From assembly GCF_905171775.1 (NCBI RefSeq), contig NC_053492.1, positions 182,626,778 through 182,690,777 of the forward strand: a stretch of 64,000 nt of DNA, written 5' to 3'. This DNA comes from Rana temporaria. Taxonomy: Eukaryota; Chordata; Amphibia; Anura; Ranidae. Position numbers and translations under genes: made by a program. Each line of letters begins with the position of its first letter. Position 1 is the stretch's first letter. Below, in pieces: positions 1 through 14,763 of this stretch. A model generated the notes under the pieces. The model searched no databases and was not told the origin of the DNA. It saw only the letters and a list, made by a program, of their open reading frames with translations.

Positions 1-470
1 ATCAGATAACTAGGTTAAAACTGATGTAGCAACCACATCTAAACGATAGGTTAGCTGTAATACATTACATTATTGGTTTGGGGTTTAATCAATCACTTTT
101 ACTTTTCTTCATAAATATTCTCAGGATAGCTAGCTCTCAAAGCCAGTCTAACCTGAAAGCAATGCATTTACCCCGACTCTGGGGGGACCAATATCAATAT
201 AGGCCAATATCCTCATCCTACCGAGTGATCTGAACCTAGAAAAATGCAAACTAGTGTTTTCCAGCCTATTCTTTGTTTCCAGTTGTACAACAGAGCAGAC
301 AATAAGTCCTAATAGAAACCTGGAAAGTGGTCACAGAGGATTTTGTAAAACCTAAATGAAGTGCATTTTTTGACCAGCATTATTTGTATCCGTTACTGGT
401 TCGGATAGTTAATCGACTGACATTTTATCGAAAGTTTACAAACTATACATATTCCTCCATACACAAAGAA
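1..470. other. MCCC1 intron 11, nothing recognised
   Basis: Intronic sequence left of exon 11. No repeat family, exon or RNA gene was recognised. Confidence 0.5.
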
Positions 471-487
471 TTAACATGCATGATCAC

Positions 488-671
488 CTTGCCTGACTCC
501 AGTTTCAATGCGAGTGTAAAGATCGTCTGGTGGAGTAGAAAGATGTAGAAGTGGGCCGGCTCCAGGCATGAAGTTATTATTTGGATCTTCTGCATATATC
601 CTAGCTTCAAATGCATGGCCACTCAGAGTAATCTCTTCCTGTGTTAGAGGGATCCTTTCTCCAGCAGCCAC
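488..671 (-). CDS. MCCC1: MCCC1 exon 11 (last exon in window)
   Basis: The exon encodes VAAGERIPLTQEEITLSGHA, FEARIYAEDPNNNFMPGAGP and ends with RIETGVRQ. HAFEARIYAEDP is the conserved C-terminal carboxylase subdomain motif. It is 184 nt, phase 0 in after ATTTTTCAG and one base out at CAAG|GTGATC. The next exon lies outside the window. Confidence 0.96.
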
Positions 672-3600
672 CTGAAAAATACCAATGCTTTCCTTTAGGC
701 TACATTCACACCTGAGCGTTTTCAGTGCGTAAAACACTCATCTCAAAAGTTCCAAAAAACGCCCAACAAGCAAAATCCTATTCATGTAAATGGCCCCTGT
801 TCACATCTGAGCGTTCTGTCGCCTGAAAACGCAAACAAGTACAGGTGCTTCTTTTTAGGCAGATTACAGGCATTTTTCTGCTTTTTACATTGGTGACCTT
901 TTGACCTGTACAAAAAAAAAAAAAAAACACACACACACGACTCTTGCCTGAAGTCAATAGGCTGCATTCACACCTGAGCGTAACAGCCAGAACAGCAGAA
1001 TGGAAAGTTTAGGAATGGTCAACGTGTTGGAGAGACTCCAGGATAGGCACACACTCACCCCACATAGACAGAGACTTGCAGAGCTGTGCTGTGAATAGAC
1101 CAGCTCTCCACTAATCTATTGCACCCAATCGGACATAAAATTCAGGCTGTTTTTATCTTGGTTGATAGAAAACTTGTCAGAAGTTATCCTGCTGATAACA
1201 GAACAGAGCAGGAGAAAGCCATGGGACTTTACATGTACCCAGCTCAAATTTCATGAATCAGGTTTACATCCACTTTAAGGCCTGCAAAATAAAGATTAAA
1301 GCGGGATTCCACCCGCAATTATTTTTTTTTTTAAAGCCAGCAGCTACTAACAGTGTAGCTGCTGACATTTACTAAGGACACTTACCTTGTCCTACATGCC
1401 CGCGCTGATGGCCCCCCCGATGCCGATCCCACGATCGATGCAGGTCCCGCGCCGCCATTCACACTAGGGGAAACAGGCAGTGAAGCCTTACGGCTTCACT
1501 GCCCATTTCCTACTACGCCTGTGTGAGTCTCGTGCCGGCTTGTGAATGGGCGGCTGCTCTCTGAGAACACACACAGTTCCCAGAAAGCAGCGCGCCTCAT
1601 TCACTAGGAGAAGAAGAAGAAGAAAACATTCCGCGGTGCCGAAGAGGCAGATTACGGACTTCCGCATAGCAACAGGTATTTCGGGTGAGTATAAATTTTT
1701 TTTTTTTTTCACTTTTATTTTATTTTATTTTTTTAGTACTTTTGGCCAAATGTTGTTTTCCTGGGTGGAACTCCGCTTTAACTACTTGCTTTCGAGACAT
1801 TTCACACATACATGTACAAACATATCAGCATTTTTTTTGCTAGAAATTACTTAGAACCCCCAAACAATATATATTTTCTGAAAGCAAAGTCTCTGGAGAA
1901 TAAAATGGAAATGGATGTTGCAATTTTATGGTGGGCCTGGCAAAGGCAGCGACAGGGTGACCCCCTTCCACCACCTGCAAAAGCAATTAACTGGCTGTAT
2001 AGCTGCACAGATCACTTTTACATGAAAGAAAAATGTGTGACCGCCATTGATCCCTGCATTATTTAACTCTACATGCCTATAATGATGTTGATCTGGTAAG
2101 CAGTTTGACTGCACAGGGTGTGGTGCGTTTCCTTATCTGCACACTGAATTCTCGGTGGAGGTTCTTCATTTTCAACACTTTTAATATTTTGAAGACTACA
2201 TACGCTCATTTGGACATTATTCATATTATTCAATCTCACAGCGCTTCACTTTTGTATTCAAAGTATATATGAACCGCACTCCAAGCTTCAGAAAGTGACA
2301 CTAAATTATAAACACATTGGGCCGGATTCAGCTAGATCGGCGCATAGTTATGCCGGCGTGGCGTAGCGTATCGAATATACGCTGCGGCGAGCACAGTATT
2401 CACAAAGCACTCGCTCCAACGTTGCGCCGGCGTAACGTAAATTCCTCGGCGTAAGCCCGCCTAATTCAAAGTAGGTGGAAGGTGGGCGTGATCCATTTAA
2501 ATGAAGCGTGACCTCATGCAAATGATGGGCCGAACGAACAGCGCATGCGCCGTCCCGTGGACGCATCCCAGTACGCATGCGTCAGAATCACGTCGTAAAT
2601 ACTCCATAAGATACGTCGAATCACTGCCTACGACGTGACCTACACCCAGCCCTATTCACGTACTACTACGTAAACGACGTTAAATACGATGGCTGTTCCC
2701 TGGTCCATACCTTAACATGACTTACCCCTGCTTTATGAGGCTTAACATTACGCCGGACGTACGACTTACGTAAACAGCGTATATTAATACGCCGGGTGCA
2801 AGTACGTTTGTGAATCGGCGTATCTCACTCATTACCATATGGGAATCGAATTTCCCATATGCCTCCAGCGTAAATATGCGCCCAAGATATGCCGGTATAA
2901 GCAAGTTACGCCGGTCGTAAGAAGCCTATTTTCAGGCGTATCTAGTTACACTTACGCGGCGTATCTCGAGATACACCGTGTAAGTGCTATGTGAATCCAG
3001 GCCATTATTGTTAGAGATCTAAATCCTTCTACCATTAGAGATTATAGAAACATTTAATCAGTGCTCTTCCTTAGAAATGTGGTTTGTAATTGTATAAAAT
3101 TGAATTTATGTAGTATCCCATCATCAAGAAAACAAAGCAAGCCTGTAAACCAACTTTCTTATTCCCCCCCCAAATAGTTTTCAGGTCATATCTCCCACCC
3201 TCTTCTCAGCTGTGAGTTTAACAGCAGCAGGCAGGCAAATTTATATACAGAAGAGGAATCCACCCTGCTGTGTCTCCCTCCCTCTGCTGTAAATGTCAAT
3301 GGCAGCAGGACAGGCATCCACTCAGGCTAAGTGGTGCAGTTGCAGTCCAGACAGGACTGTGTGTCTGGACCACGGTCCACCATTTAGTGATGCCTGCTCT
3401 AGAGGAACCCTAACTGAGAATGGCTGCTGCAAGCAGTGCATATTAACTGGGTAACATGGACTGTAACACAGGTTCTCAAATGGTGTCAGCTTGTGGCAAT
3501 GGCTACACTTAAGCCTCATACACACGATCAGATTTTCCGACAACAAATGTGTGATGGCAGGGTTTTGTCTAATAATCCGACCGTTTGTACGCTCCATCGG

Positions 3601-6600
3601 ACAATTGTGGTCGGAATTTCCAACAACAGATGTTTTATAGCATGTTTTTAAATTTTCCGACAACAAATGTGTCTTGTCAGATTATCCGATCATGTGTCCA
3701 CAAGTACGTCGGAAAAAATCCAAAGCACAAACACGCATGGTCCGAACCAATGCTAACCATAGCACAACATTAGCAGAAGTTGTCCAAAGGGTGGGGCTAA
3801 AGAGCTGAAAAACCACGTTGTTTCGTGTATGTTGGCTGAAAAAGTTCTGCCGTCTGTATGCATACCAAGTTCACGGCCAACGCCCTTTTCACAAAATTCC
3901 ACGGATTTGTCCTCTGGAAATCCGATCGTGTGTACGAGTTCATTTATAAAAGCAGTCATTCACTTGCTTTGGGACTCTCCTAGAATTGCAGCATTATGCA
4001 GAAAGAACTCCATGGGATCTCTCTAGCACCACACTCTGGTCTGCATTTTATGAATGACTTGTAAAATGCAGGCATGGTGTGGAGTGTTGTGCAGTGAAGC
4101 ATGGACAGTGGTAGCCACTATAAATGGGCCTATTAAAATAAAATCCAAAAATTTAAATAAACACGAATAGTATTTATTTAAATCATAAAAATGCTTGGAT
4201 TTCATGGGGAGTGTACAAAACAGCAGATGCTCCGGCAGTGGCTACAGCTTCTGGAGAGGCTGTTGGAATAACTAACAGAGCTGAGAAATATACGTAGGCT
4301 GCCACTGCCGACTTCTAAAAATATTACTTGCCTGGCTGCCATCCTAATGTTTGGAGAAAAAGGCAGCTTTGACATTAACCAAAATCTCATTCAATGTCAC
4401 CTTTTCACACTGCAGCTTTTATGCCCTAATGACTTCATTTCTTTCTGTAACCATTCTATATAGAAGATTTGACTTACTCGTAGCTGCCATTCCACCAGGT
4501 CAGTTCCAGTGATCATCTCTGTGACTGGATGCTCTACCTGCAGTCGGGTGTTCATCTCCATGAAATAGAAATTCTGCTGTGAATCCATAATAAATTCTAC
4601 TGTACCTAAAAGCAACAATGGGGCAATTTGTCAAAAAAGGCAACTAAACATTTTTGTTGCAGCTAGACAACTCCAAATCTGATATGCCTGCTTGCACATC
4701 AGGCTAAATGCCCATCTTCCATAATATAGAGACATACCTGCACCCACATAGTTGACGGCTTTTGCAGCTTTGACAGCAGCTTCTCCAAGTTTCCTCCTGA
4801 CCTCGGGACTGATTCCAGGCTGTTAACATATTAAAATATTCACAAAAATCCATACATTGCTGTGTTGACTAAAACACATTTATATTTGAATAAGGTGGTT
4901 AGGACAGCTGCTGCGTTGAAGAACAAAAATGTATCACAAACCTTTTTTCAACATACAAGCTAAAAGAAGCAAAGTTGTACACTAACCAATGATACAGCAG
5001 AACAGTCAGTAATATAGATCAAAAATAGTAAGGTCGGCCATAGACAAAGTAAATTTATTTTCTGCAACAACGGGTTCGAACCTCGATTCCCCCATTAACA
5101 CAGACAGTGTTGACAGGGGAAGCCCTTCCATGCAGCCAAGGCGTTCTCCAGCGGGGAGACGGGAAGCCGTCCACCCCACCGGACAAGACCATGATTATTG
5201 CAAGCGGCTATAAAAGCCACTAGCAATATTCGTATGTAAAATTCGGCTGGCTAGTTGTTCAGTCATTCAGTCTGCCCATATATGGTTCGAATCTCAATTC
5301 CTGCTGAACTGGCTAAGAGTTGATCCGCCTATGACCGGCTTGATGCCGCGTACACACGATCAGTCAAACCGAGAACGGTCTGATGGACCGGTTTCATCGG
5401 ACCAAACCGATCGTGTGTAGGCCCCATCGGTTATTTATTCATAGGTTAAAAAAAAAAAAAAAAGCAATCTTGTTTTAAATTTAACCGATGGATACCTAAC
5501 CGATAGAAAAAAACGATCGTTAGTAGGCACAACCATCGGTTAAAAATCCACGCATGCTCAGAATCAAGTAGACGCATGCTTGGAAGCATTGAACTTCGTT
5601 TTTTTCAGCACGTCGTTGTGTTTTACATCACCGCGTTCTGACACGATCGGTTATTTAACTGATGGTGTGTAGGCACATCAGACAGCTTCATCGGGTTAAC
5701 CGATGAAAACGGTCCATCAGACCGTTCTCATCGGATGGACCGATCGTGTGTACAGGGCATAAGTCTCCTTATTGGCAATGGCAACACAATGCCCTAAAAA
5801 TGAAAAACACATTTTTTTTTAACGAATGCCTGTAATGAAACAGAATTAGTCTTACCCCAGGTGCTTCCTCTATGATTTTCTGATGTCTTCTTTGAACACT
5901 GCAATCTCTTTCAAACAAATAGACAGCATTTCCATGCTGGTCCCCAAACACCTGGACTTCTACATGTCTTTTCCAAAAAAAAAAATAGGCAGTACACTTA
6001 AAATGAATGCATGCGATTTAAAACCTTTTTAAAATTTACAAAAAAATTTAAAATAAAAGTGCCCACATATCTAAAAAATAAAATAAATGAATAAAAAAAA
6101 ATACCCATGTATTGCAAAATGCTGCACAAGATCAAAATTCTTAGTTGCACTGCACATGAGATCTTTCTGGGAAAAGAGGAAGGCTGGGGATAGAGTAACA
6201 GTTGGTACACACTGAATAAAAGCTGGTATTAGCTGGTTCAACAGAAGCCAACTGACATTTGGCCCGTGTGCTGGAAAACCATCATGCAATTGGCATCCGA
6301 TAAGCACTGACAGCCAATAGCTGCGAACACTGACCGATGTGTTCTGGTGGGAGCGGCGATTAGTGTCGCAATTTTTTTTTTTTTTTTATTTGCTATTCCC
6401 CCCCCCCCCCCCACAAAAGTGGAGTTACCCTTTAAAGGTTGTTTTGCAGTACATGAGAGTTCTGCTTAAAGCCCAATGATGCTGGACATTATAAAACCAA
6501 GAGTACCAACATTGGATTGCAAAGAAGTGAGCTTGTGAGGCAGAGTGTTGGACAGGAGAAGAGTATTGCACAAAAAGATGCAATTTTTTTTTAAAGAAGC

Positions 6601-7610
6601 TGGACAATAGGACTTTTACACGAACCTGCAAACTGCAAAGTCAGCTACCGCTTCAGGCATATTGGTTCCGGTTTAAAAGGGGAACTTTAGCACTTCACTA
6701 TATTTACAGTATGTGTGTCAATGAGATCACCCTTGTATGCTGGCCCCTTTGAGCCATTCTGAATGGTGACATTAAAGCGGAGGTTCACCCATAGAGAACA
6801 CATTTTCCCCTTAGATTAATGCTTGTTTTGTCTAGGGGAATCGGCTAGTTGTTTTAAAATATGATCCGTACTTACCGTTTACGAGATGCATCTTCTCCGC
6901 CGCTTCCGGGTATGGGCTGCGGGACTGGGCGTTCCTTCTTGATTGACAGTCTTCCGAGAGGCTTCCGACGGTCGCATCCATTGCGTCACGATTTTCCGAA
7001 AGAAGCCGAACGTCGGTGCGCAGGCGCAGTAGAGCCGCACCGACGTTCGGCTTCTTTCGGCTACTAGTGACACGATGGATGCGACCGTCGGAAGCCTCTC
7101 GGAAGACTGTCAATCAAGAAGGAACGCCCGCTCCCGAAGACCCATACCCGGAAGCGACGGAGAGGATGCATCTCGAAAACGGGTAAGTACGGATCATATT
7201 TTAAAACAACTAGCCGATTCCCCTAGACAAAACGAGCAGGAATCTAAGGGGAAAAGGTAAAAAAATAAATGGTTGAACTCCCGCTTTAAATTAATTTGGA
7301 TTTACAATTGGATTTTTAAAGATCAGAACTAATCACATGCTTCACAATTTAAAAATTGTACAAGCTACTGACCTTAGACAGAGTTGTACAGAAAAGGAGT
7401 GTTGAACATGGACAGTATATGGTGGAACATGTTTGCTAGTTCCAAGCAGATTCTAACTGTGGAAATTCCCTTAAGCTCACTATGCACAATCTCCTCTACA
7501 TCTACCAACAACTATGCAGTGACACAACAGACAAAAAAGGTCTCATGCGCAGCACATCACTGCAAGACCCTTTAGAAATGTGAAATAACCGCCTTGGCTT
7601 GGGCTCCAGC

Positions 7611-7647
<37 letters not shown>

Positions 7648-10600
7648 ACTGCACTAAGGTAAAGGAAGCTATTTAAGGAAAACATTTTTTACCTTTACAA
7701 CCCCTTTAAAACAAGTTGATTTAGCCAATTGGCTACCACGCAGAGCTGCACCAGATTTTGCACTCTCCAGTTTTAGTAAATCAACCCCAGTGATGCAAGT
7801 TGACAAAATATATGTTCATCAATATTATACAAACACTTTAAAATAAAATACATTTTTACCTTGGGTTGTCCACAAATTTTTCAATCAACATGACATCATC
7901 ATTAAATGACTTTCTTGCTTCTCTACGAGCAGACTCTAGTTGCTCCACAAACTCTTCCTCAGACCTTGCAATTCTCATGCCCTGTGGTGGCAAAGATAAA
8001 TCACACATGTTTATTGTAGTTGACAATTCCAATAAACTATTAGCTATAGCCAAAAAAAAAAAAAATGTAAAATGAAAGTTATACATTTAGAGAAACGGTC
8101 ATTAGTAGTCTTCAAACAATGGCCACATTACTGTTCTGGTTAAAAAGAAGGCACTGCAGAGCTGGTTTTATTAGCCTGAAAACCCTTTGTGTGTGTGTGT
8201 GTGTGTGTGTGCCTCTGCAGCCTGGCTGTACTTCAGACACTGGGGTAAGCCCCACTCACTCATGGGCCTACCTTCCAATAAAAGCTCCTCAGAAGTGCAA
8301 GAACATTAGATAGTGATGGGGCATTAGCATATATGATAAATACATTAACAATGATGAAAACAGTGATGATGTCATAATCTAAAAACAATGTCTCTCAAAC
8401 AAATCTGAAAATAAAGCATTATTCTCAGCAATACTACATACGTGGAACCAAAAGCTGCACTATATGGTCAAAAGTTTGTGGATACCAGACCTACACTATG
8501 TGGCCAAATGTACCGTATATACTCGAGTATAAGCCGACCCGAATACAAGCCGAGGCACCTAATTTTACCACAAAAAAAAAAAACTGGGAAAACTTACTGA
8601 CTCGAGTATAAGCCTAGGGTGTCCATCTGCATGCCTCACTTTGTCCATGTGCATGCCTCACTGTGCCCATGCCTCGACTGACGTTTAACATGGAAGTCTA
8701 TGAAAGGTGTTCCCGGATTTGAAAAATCGGTGCTTCCTGGCTGTAGGTCCCCTGAACAACCACCTTTGCACACATGTAGAGGAAGAGATGGGCTACATGT
8801 GTGCCAAGTTTTGGGTCCAGACGACCTACAGCCGGCTAGTACCAGGTCCCCAAATATCCGGGAGATCAGGCGCAAAAAGGTGACTCGAGTTTAAGCCGAG
8901 GGGGGCATTTTCAGCACAAAAAAAGTTTGCTGAAAAAAACTTGGCTTATAGTCGAGTATATACGGTATGTGGACAGTCAGAGGTTTCCAGTAATGGGTAC
9001 TATTAATTCTACAGCATGCAAAGACATTTTAGATACAGTGCCTTGAAAAGGTATTCCTACCCCTTGAAATTTTCCACATTTTGTCATGTTACAGCCAAAA
9101 ACATAAATGACACATAATTATAAAAGTGGAAGGAAAATTATAAATGGTTTTCATAAGTTTTTACACAAATATCTGAAAAGTGTGTATTCAGTAACCCCTT
9201 TACTTCAATACCCCTAACTAGTGGAACCTATTGCCTTCAGAAATCACATAGTTAGTAAATATTGTCAAGTCCACCAGTATGTAAATTACATTTCACTATA
9301 AATACAGCTGTTCTGTGAAGCCCCCAGGGGTTTTTTAGAGAAACTTAGTGAACAAACAGCACCATGAAGGCCAAGGTAAAGTTGTGGAGAAGTTTAAATC
9401 AGGGTTAGGTTATAAAAAATATCCCAAGCTTTGAACATCTCACAGAGCACTGTTCAATACATCATCCGAAAATGGAAAGAGTACAACACAACTGCAAACC
9501 TACCAAGACATGGACATTCACCTAAACTGACAGGCCGGGCAAGGAAAGCATTAATCAGAGAAGCACTCAAGAGGCCCATGGTAACTCTGGAGGAGCTGCA
9601 AAGATCCACAGCTCTGGTGGGAGAATCTGTCCACAGGAAAATTATTAGTCGTGCACTCCACAAATCTGGCCTTTATGGAAGAGTGGCAAGAAGAAAGCCA
9701 TTGTAGAAAGTAAGCCATAAGAAGTCCAGTTTGTGAGAAGCCATGTGGGGGACACAGCAAACATGTGGAAGAAGGTGCTCTGGTCAGATGAGACCAAAAT
9801 TGAACTTTGTGGCCTAAATGTGGCAGAAAACCAACACTGCACATCACCCTGAACACACCATCCCCCAATGTGAAACATGGTGGTGGCAGCGTCATGTTGA
9901 GAAGATGCTTTTCTTCTGCAGGGACAGGGAAGCTGCTCAGAGTTGATGGGAAGATGGATGGGGCCCAAATACAGGGTAATCTTAAAAGAAAACCTGTTAA
10001 GAGTCTTCAAAAGACTTGAGACCTTCCAGCAGGACAACAACCCTAAACAGAGCTATAATGGAATGGTTTAGAATAGATCAAAGAATATTCATGTGTTAGA
10101 ATGGCCCAGTCCAGACCCAACATCAATTGAGAATCTGTGCCAAGACTTGAAAAATTGCTCTCCATCCAATCTGATAGAGCTGAAGTTATTTTGCAAAGAA
10201 GAATAGGCAAACATTGCACTCTAGGGGCCAGATTCACGTAGATGGGCGTACTTTTGGGCGGGCGTAACGTATTTGATTTACGTTACGCCGCCGCAAGTTT
10301 TTCAGGCAAGTGCTTTATTCACAAAGCACTTGCCTGTAAAGTTGCGGCGGCGTAGCGTAAAACACCCGGCAGAATTCAAATTCGGCAGGTAGGGGGCGGG
10401 TTTCATTTAAATGAAGTGCGTCCCCCGCGCCAAACGAACTGCGCATGTGCCGCCCCTAAAAAATCCCGGCGTGCATTGCTCTAAATGACGTCGCAAGGAC
10501 GTCATTGGTTTTGACGTGGACGTAAATGGCGTCCAGCCCCATTCACGGACGAATTGTGCAAACGACGTAAAATTTCGACGCGGGAACGACGGCCATACTT

Positions 10601-13600
10601 AACATAGGATACGCCACCTAGGGGGCAGCTTTATCTTTACGCCGGCATAGCTCTTACGGAAACAGCATATCTTTACTGCGACGGGCAAGCGTACGTTCGT
10701 GAATCGGCGTATCTACTAATTTGCATATTTTACGCCAAACTCAATGGAAGCGGCACCTAGCGGCCAGCGGAAATATTGCACCCCAAGATACGACGGCGCA
10801 GGCCGTCGTATCTTAGGCAGGTTTAAGTGCATCTCAGTTTGAGCATACACTTAAACATGCGACGGGCTTAGATTGCGAGTTACGTCGGTGTATCTACTGA
10901 TACGCCGGCGTATCCCCTTGTGAATCTGGCCCTAGATGTGCAAAGCTGGTAGAGACATCCCTAAAAAGACTTGCAGCTGTATTTGCAGTGGAAGGTGGTT
11001 CTACAAAGTATTGACTCAGCGGGACTGAAGACAAAATGCACTCTTTTTTCAGATAATAGTAAAAGAAATAAAAAAAAAATAAAAAAATTGAAAACCATTT
11101 ATAATTTTCCTTCCACTTAACAATCATGTGCCACTTTGTGTTGGCCCATCAGCCATAAAATCCCCAAAAAAAACACATTTACATTTTAGGCTGCAACATC
11201 ACAAAATGTAGAAAATTTCAAAGGGTATGAATACTTTAATGTACTGTAAAAATGCACTTCCAGGTCCATATATACATGGTTTGAAATATCCCACTTCAGT
11301 CTATTATTAATGCTGCTGCCTGACTCATCCCCCTTACCAACTGGTTAGTGTCCGCCACCCCTCTACTGGCTTCCCGTTGCCCAACAAGTACAATACAGAA
11401 TATTAACATACAAAGTCATCCGCAACTCTGTCCCGAGCTACACCACCAATATTGTCTCCAACTACCACCCAAACCATCCTCAAGACCTCCTGCTCTCTAG
11501 CTCCCTTGTCTCCTCCTCCCATGCTTTTCCTTGGGACATCTCCAGAGCCTCTCCAATCCCCTGGAACTCCCTACCCCAATACGTCCGGCTATCTGCTACT
11601 CTGGTCACTTTTAGGCGATTTCTGAAAACTCACCTATTCAGGGATGCCTATCCCACCTTCAGCTAACAACTGCATCTTATTTCTCCCATCAGGTCATCCC
11701 TCACAGTTATTACCTTTTCTTTCACTTGACCTTCCCCATTAGATTGCAGGGCACTCCTAACCCTTTTGTATTGTTGCTGCATTGTCTCCCTTTATAATGT
11801 AAAGTGCTGCACAAACTGTTGGAGCTATATAAATCCTGTATTATAATAATTATTATTCTTCTTCAATAATTCTCTTTCTCAGATGGCAAGTTGCTCGATT
11901 AGTCTACCTCATTAAAAGGCAGCATACCTTACCACCTCCACCACGGACTGCTTTGATCATCACAGGGTAGCCAATCCTCCTGGCTTGTTCTTGGAGATGC
12001 TGGTCAGACTGCTCTTCCCCATGGTAACCCTCTACAATAGGAACTCCTGCAGCAGACATAATGGACTTTGATGTGCTAAGAAGACAGATAGATGTGTAAT
12101 TGATCTCTATCAGGGAAGAGAATTGTTAACATGATCTTAAGCACAGAATTTGTTACCTCTTAATCCCCATATCTCGAATAGCAGAGGAGGGCGGTCCAAT
12201 AAAAATGATATTTTCTTTCTTACACAGTTCTGCAAATTCAGTGTTCTCAGAGAGGAAACCATACCCTGGGTGAATAGCCTGATATCAACAATAAGGATTA
12301 TTAAATACTCAGAGGAATATTCTTATATAAAATACACCGATATTACATCTCATAGAAAGGACAAACTAAAATGAGATTCAACATGGTACTTTAACTGTAA
12401 TCCATTACCGCCAATCTCGATTAACTCATTACTTTAACCACTTAAGGACCTTGCCCGTTTTTCAGATTTGGCGTTTACAAGAATAAAACATTTTTCTTTT
12501 GCTAGAAAATTACTTAAAACACCCAAACATTATATATTTTTTTTCTCCAACACCCTGGAGAATAAAATGGCGGCCATTGCAATACTTTTTGTCACACCGT
12601 ATTTGCGCAGCAGTCTTACAAGCGCACTTTTTTTTGGAAAAAATTAACTTTTTTTTAATTAAAAAAAAAAAATAAGACAATAGTAAAGTTAGCCCAATTT
12701 TTTTTTACATTGTGAAAGATAAAGTTACGCCGAGTAAAATGATACCCAACATGTCACGCTTCAAAATTGCACCAGCTCGTGGAATGGCGTCAAACTTTTA
12801 ACCTTAAAAAATCTACATAGGCAACGTTTAAAAAAATTCTATAGGTTGCATCTTTTGAGTTACAGAGGAGGTCTAGGGCTAGAATTATTTCGCTCGCTTT
12901 TACGATTGCGGTGATACCTCACTTGTGTGGTTTGAACACCGTTTTCATATGCGGGCGTTACTCACATATGCGTTCGCTTCTGCACGCAAGCTCGTCGGGA
13001 CGCTTTAAAAAATTGTATTTTCTTATTTTTATTTTATTACATTTTTACACTTAAAAAAAATAAAATGGGTCACTTTTATTCCTATTACAAACATCCCTTG
13101 TAATAGAAAAAAAGCATGACAGGTCCTCTTAAATATGAGATCTGGGGTCAAAGAGTGATTGGGGGGGGGGGGGGGGGATTAGGATAGAGAGATGAAAAAG
13201 GGAAAGAGAGAAGAACAAAGCGAAATGGTGGTCCATCCTAAAATGTAGCATAATGGGATTTAATACTGTATGTGTGGAAGGGACTCGGGGAGCGTTAAAT
13301 GTCTATGGGTTAGGGGCACAAATTCCTCGTCTTGCCTTGGGTGCCGACAACCCACACTACAAAATAATTTTACTGTAAGCAAAGAAATAATGTTGTGTGT
13401 CTGCAAAGTGTAGGTTTTCACATGTTTAGAACACACAATGATTTATAAAGCTTATCATACATTACAATAGTATTGTACAATCACCTTTAGACCGACCATC
13501 TATGTAGTGCTAGGCCCGGCTGATTGCAATATAAAGGCCTACCTCATCTATCCATAGTTTTGGAAAATCGAAACTGTATTGTACAAAGATTGTATGGCCT

Positions 13601-14715
13601 AATTGTAACATGTATGGTAACTTTAATACACACAAATCCGTTTTTGTCAATCGTAATAATAATCCTATAGTATTACTTATACCAAACCTATAAAACAAAA
13701 GCCTTTGCAGATACAGGGACATATTCATCATGTGACTAACCATGATATTCCCTCTGCATGCAGCAAAGTAGAGCCTAGTTAATGTAAAAATTAAGCAGAA
13801 AGTATTACCTGAGCACATGATGATTTCGCCACACGCATTATTTTGTCCATGGCGAGATAGCTTTGTTGAGAAGCAGCGGGACCAATAAGATAGGCTTCAT
13901 CTGCCTGCAAGAACACCGAGGCATTAACATTGGCATAATAATGTACTAACAAAAGCAAACAGATTTACTGCAAGAAGGATCCAGTCCAGGCATGACGAGG
14001 GTGGAACAAATCTACAATTCAATTCCTTACTCAATTTATAATACAGTAAAACCTTGGATTGTGAGCATAATTCGTTCCGGAAACATGCTTGTAATCCGAA
14101 GCACTTGTATATCAAAGCACATTTCCCCATAAGAAATAATGGAAACTCAAATGATTTGTTCCACAACCATTTATTCTTAAGTCCTTTAGTTTATAGTCCA
14201 TATAAAAAGATTATAGCACTGTGATAGGTTGTGTAACCATAACATGTCTATCTACAAATGGAAGCCTCCACAAGAGGAGTAGAAGCAAAATCCAGCAGGT
14301 GCTACAGAGTTTAAAAGAGAAGAGGCGCCTCTAAATGTAGCAATACAATTACATTTAATGAAGGTACAACATTTAGAAACTCGCATGGTTGATGATTAAA
14401 ACAGGCACATCTAAGTATGCAGGTATCTGGGGTAAAGCTGTCCACATAGACCATCCTCCACACCGATGGCTCTCACCGCTATCAGTCTGCAATCGTGACT
14501 GGGAAGACTACCCTGCAGTAGAGGACGGTCTATGTGGACATCTTTACCCCGGATGCCTGCATACTTAGATGTGCCTGTTTTAATCATCAACCATGCGAGT
14601 TTCTAAATGTTGTACCTTCATTAAAAATGTAACCATATTGCTACACTTAGAGGCACATCTCTTCTCTTTTATTAACATAACTTATTACACTGCCGCTACT
14701 CTTATATCAAGACAT

Positions 14716-14763
<48 letters not shown>

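Larger units (their letters stand above)
9036..11246 (+). mobile_element. Tc1-like transposon fossil, with nested MITE
   Basis: The left end CAGTGCCTTGAAAAGGTATT follows a TA and the right end stops before a TA. Subterminal TTTTCCACATTTTGTCATG faces CACAAAATGTAGAAAATT. Without the 708-bp MITE at 10225-10932 the element is about 1.5 kb, the usual Tc1 size. Transposase remnants are listed separately. It lies in MCCC1 intron 6, antisense to the gene. Confidence 0.88.

Noticed and set aside
6832..7260. Overlapping open frames on both strands in intron 7
   Set aside because: Same cause: a palindromic element gives matching peptides from each strand.
9551..10040. Minus-strand open frames of 114 and 131 codons
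   Set aside because: They are antisense to the Tc1 transposase remnant and show no family resemblance.
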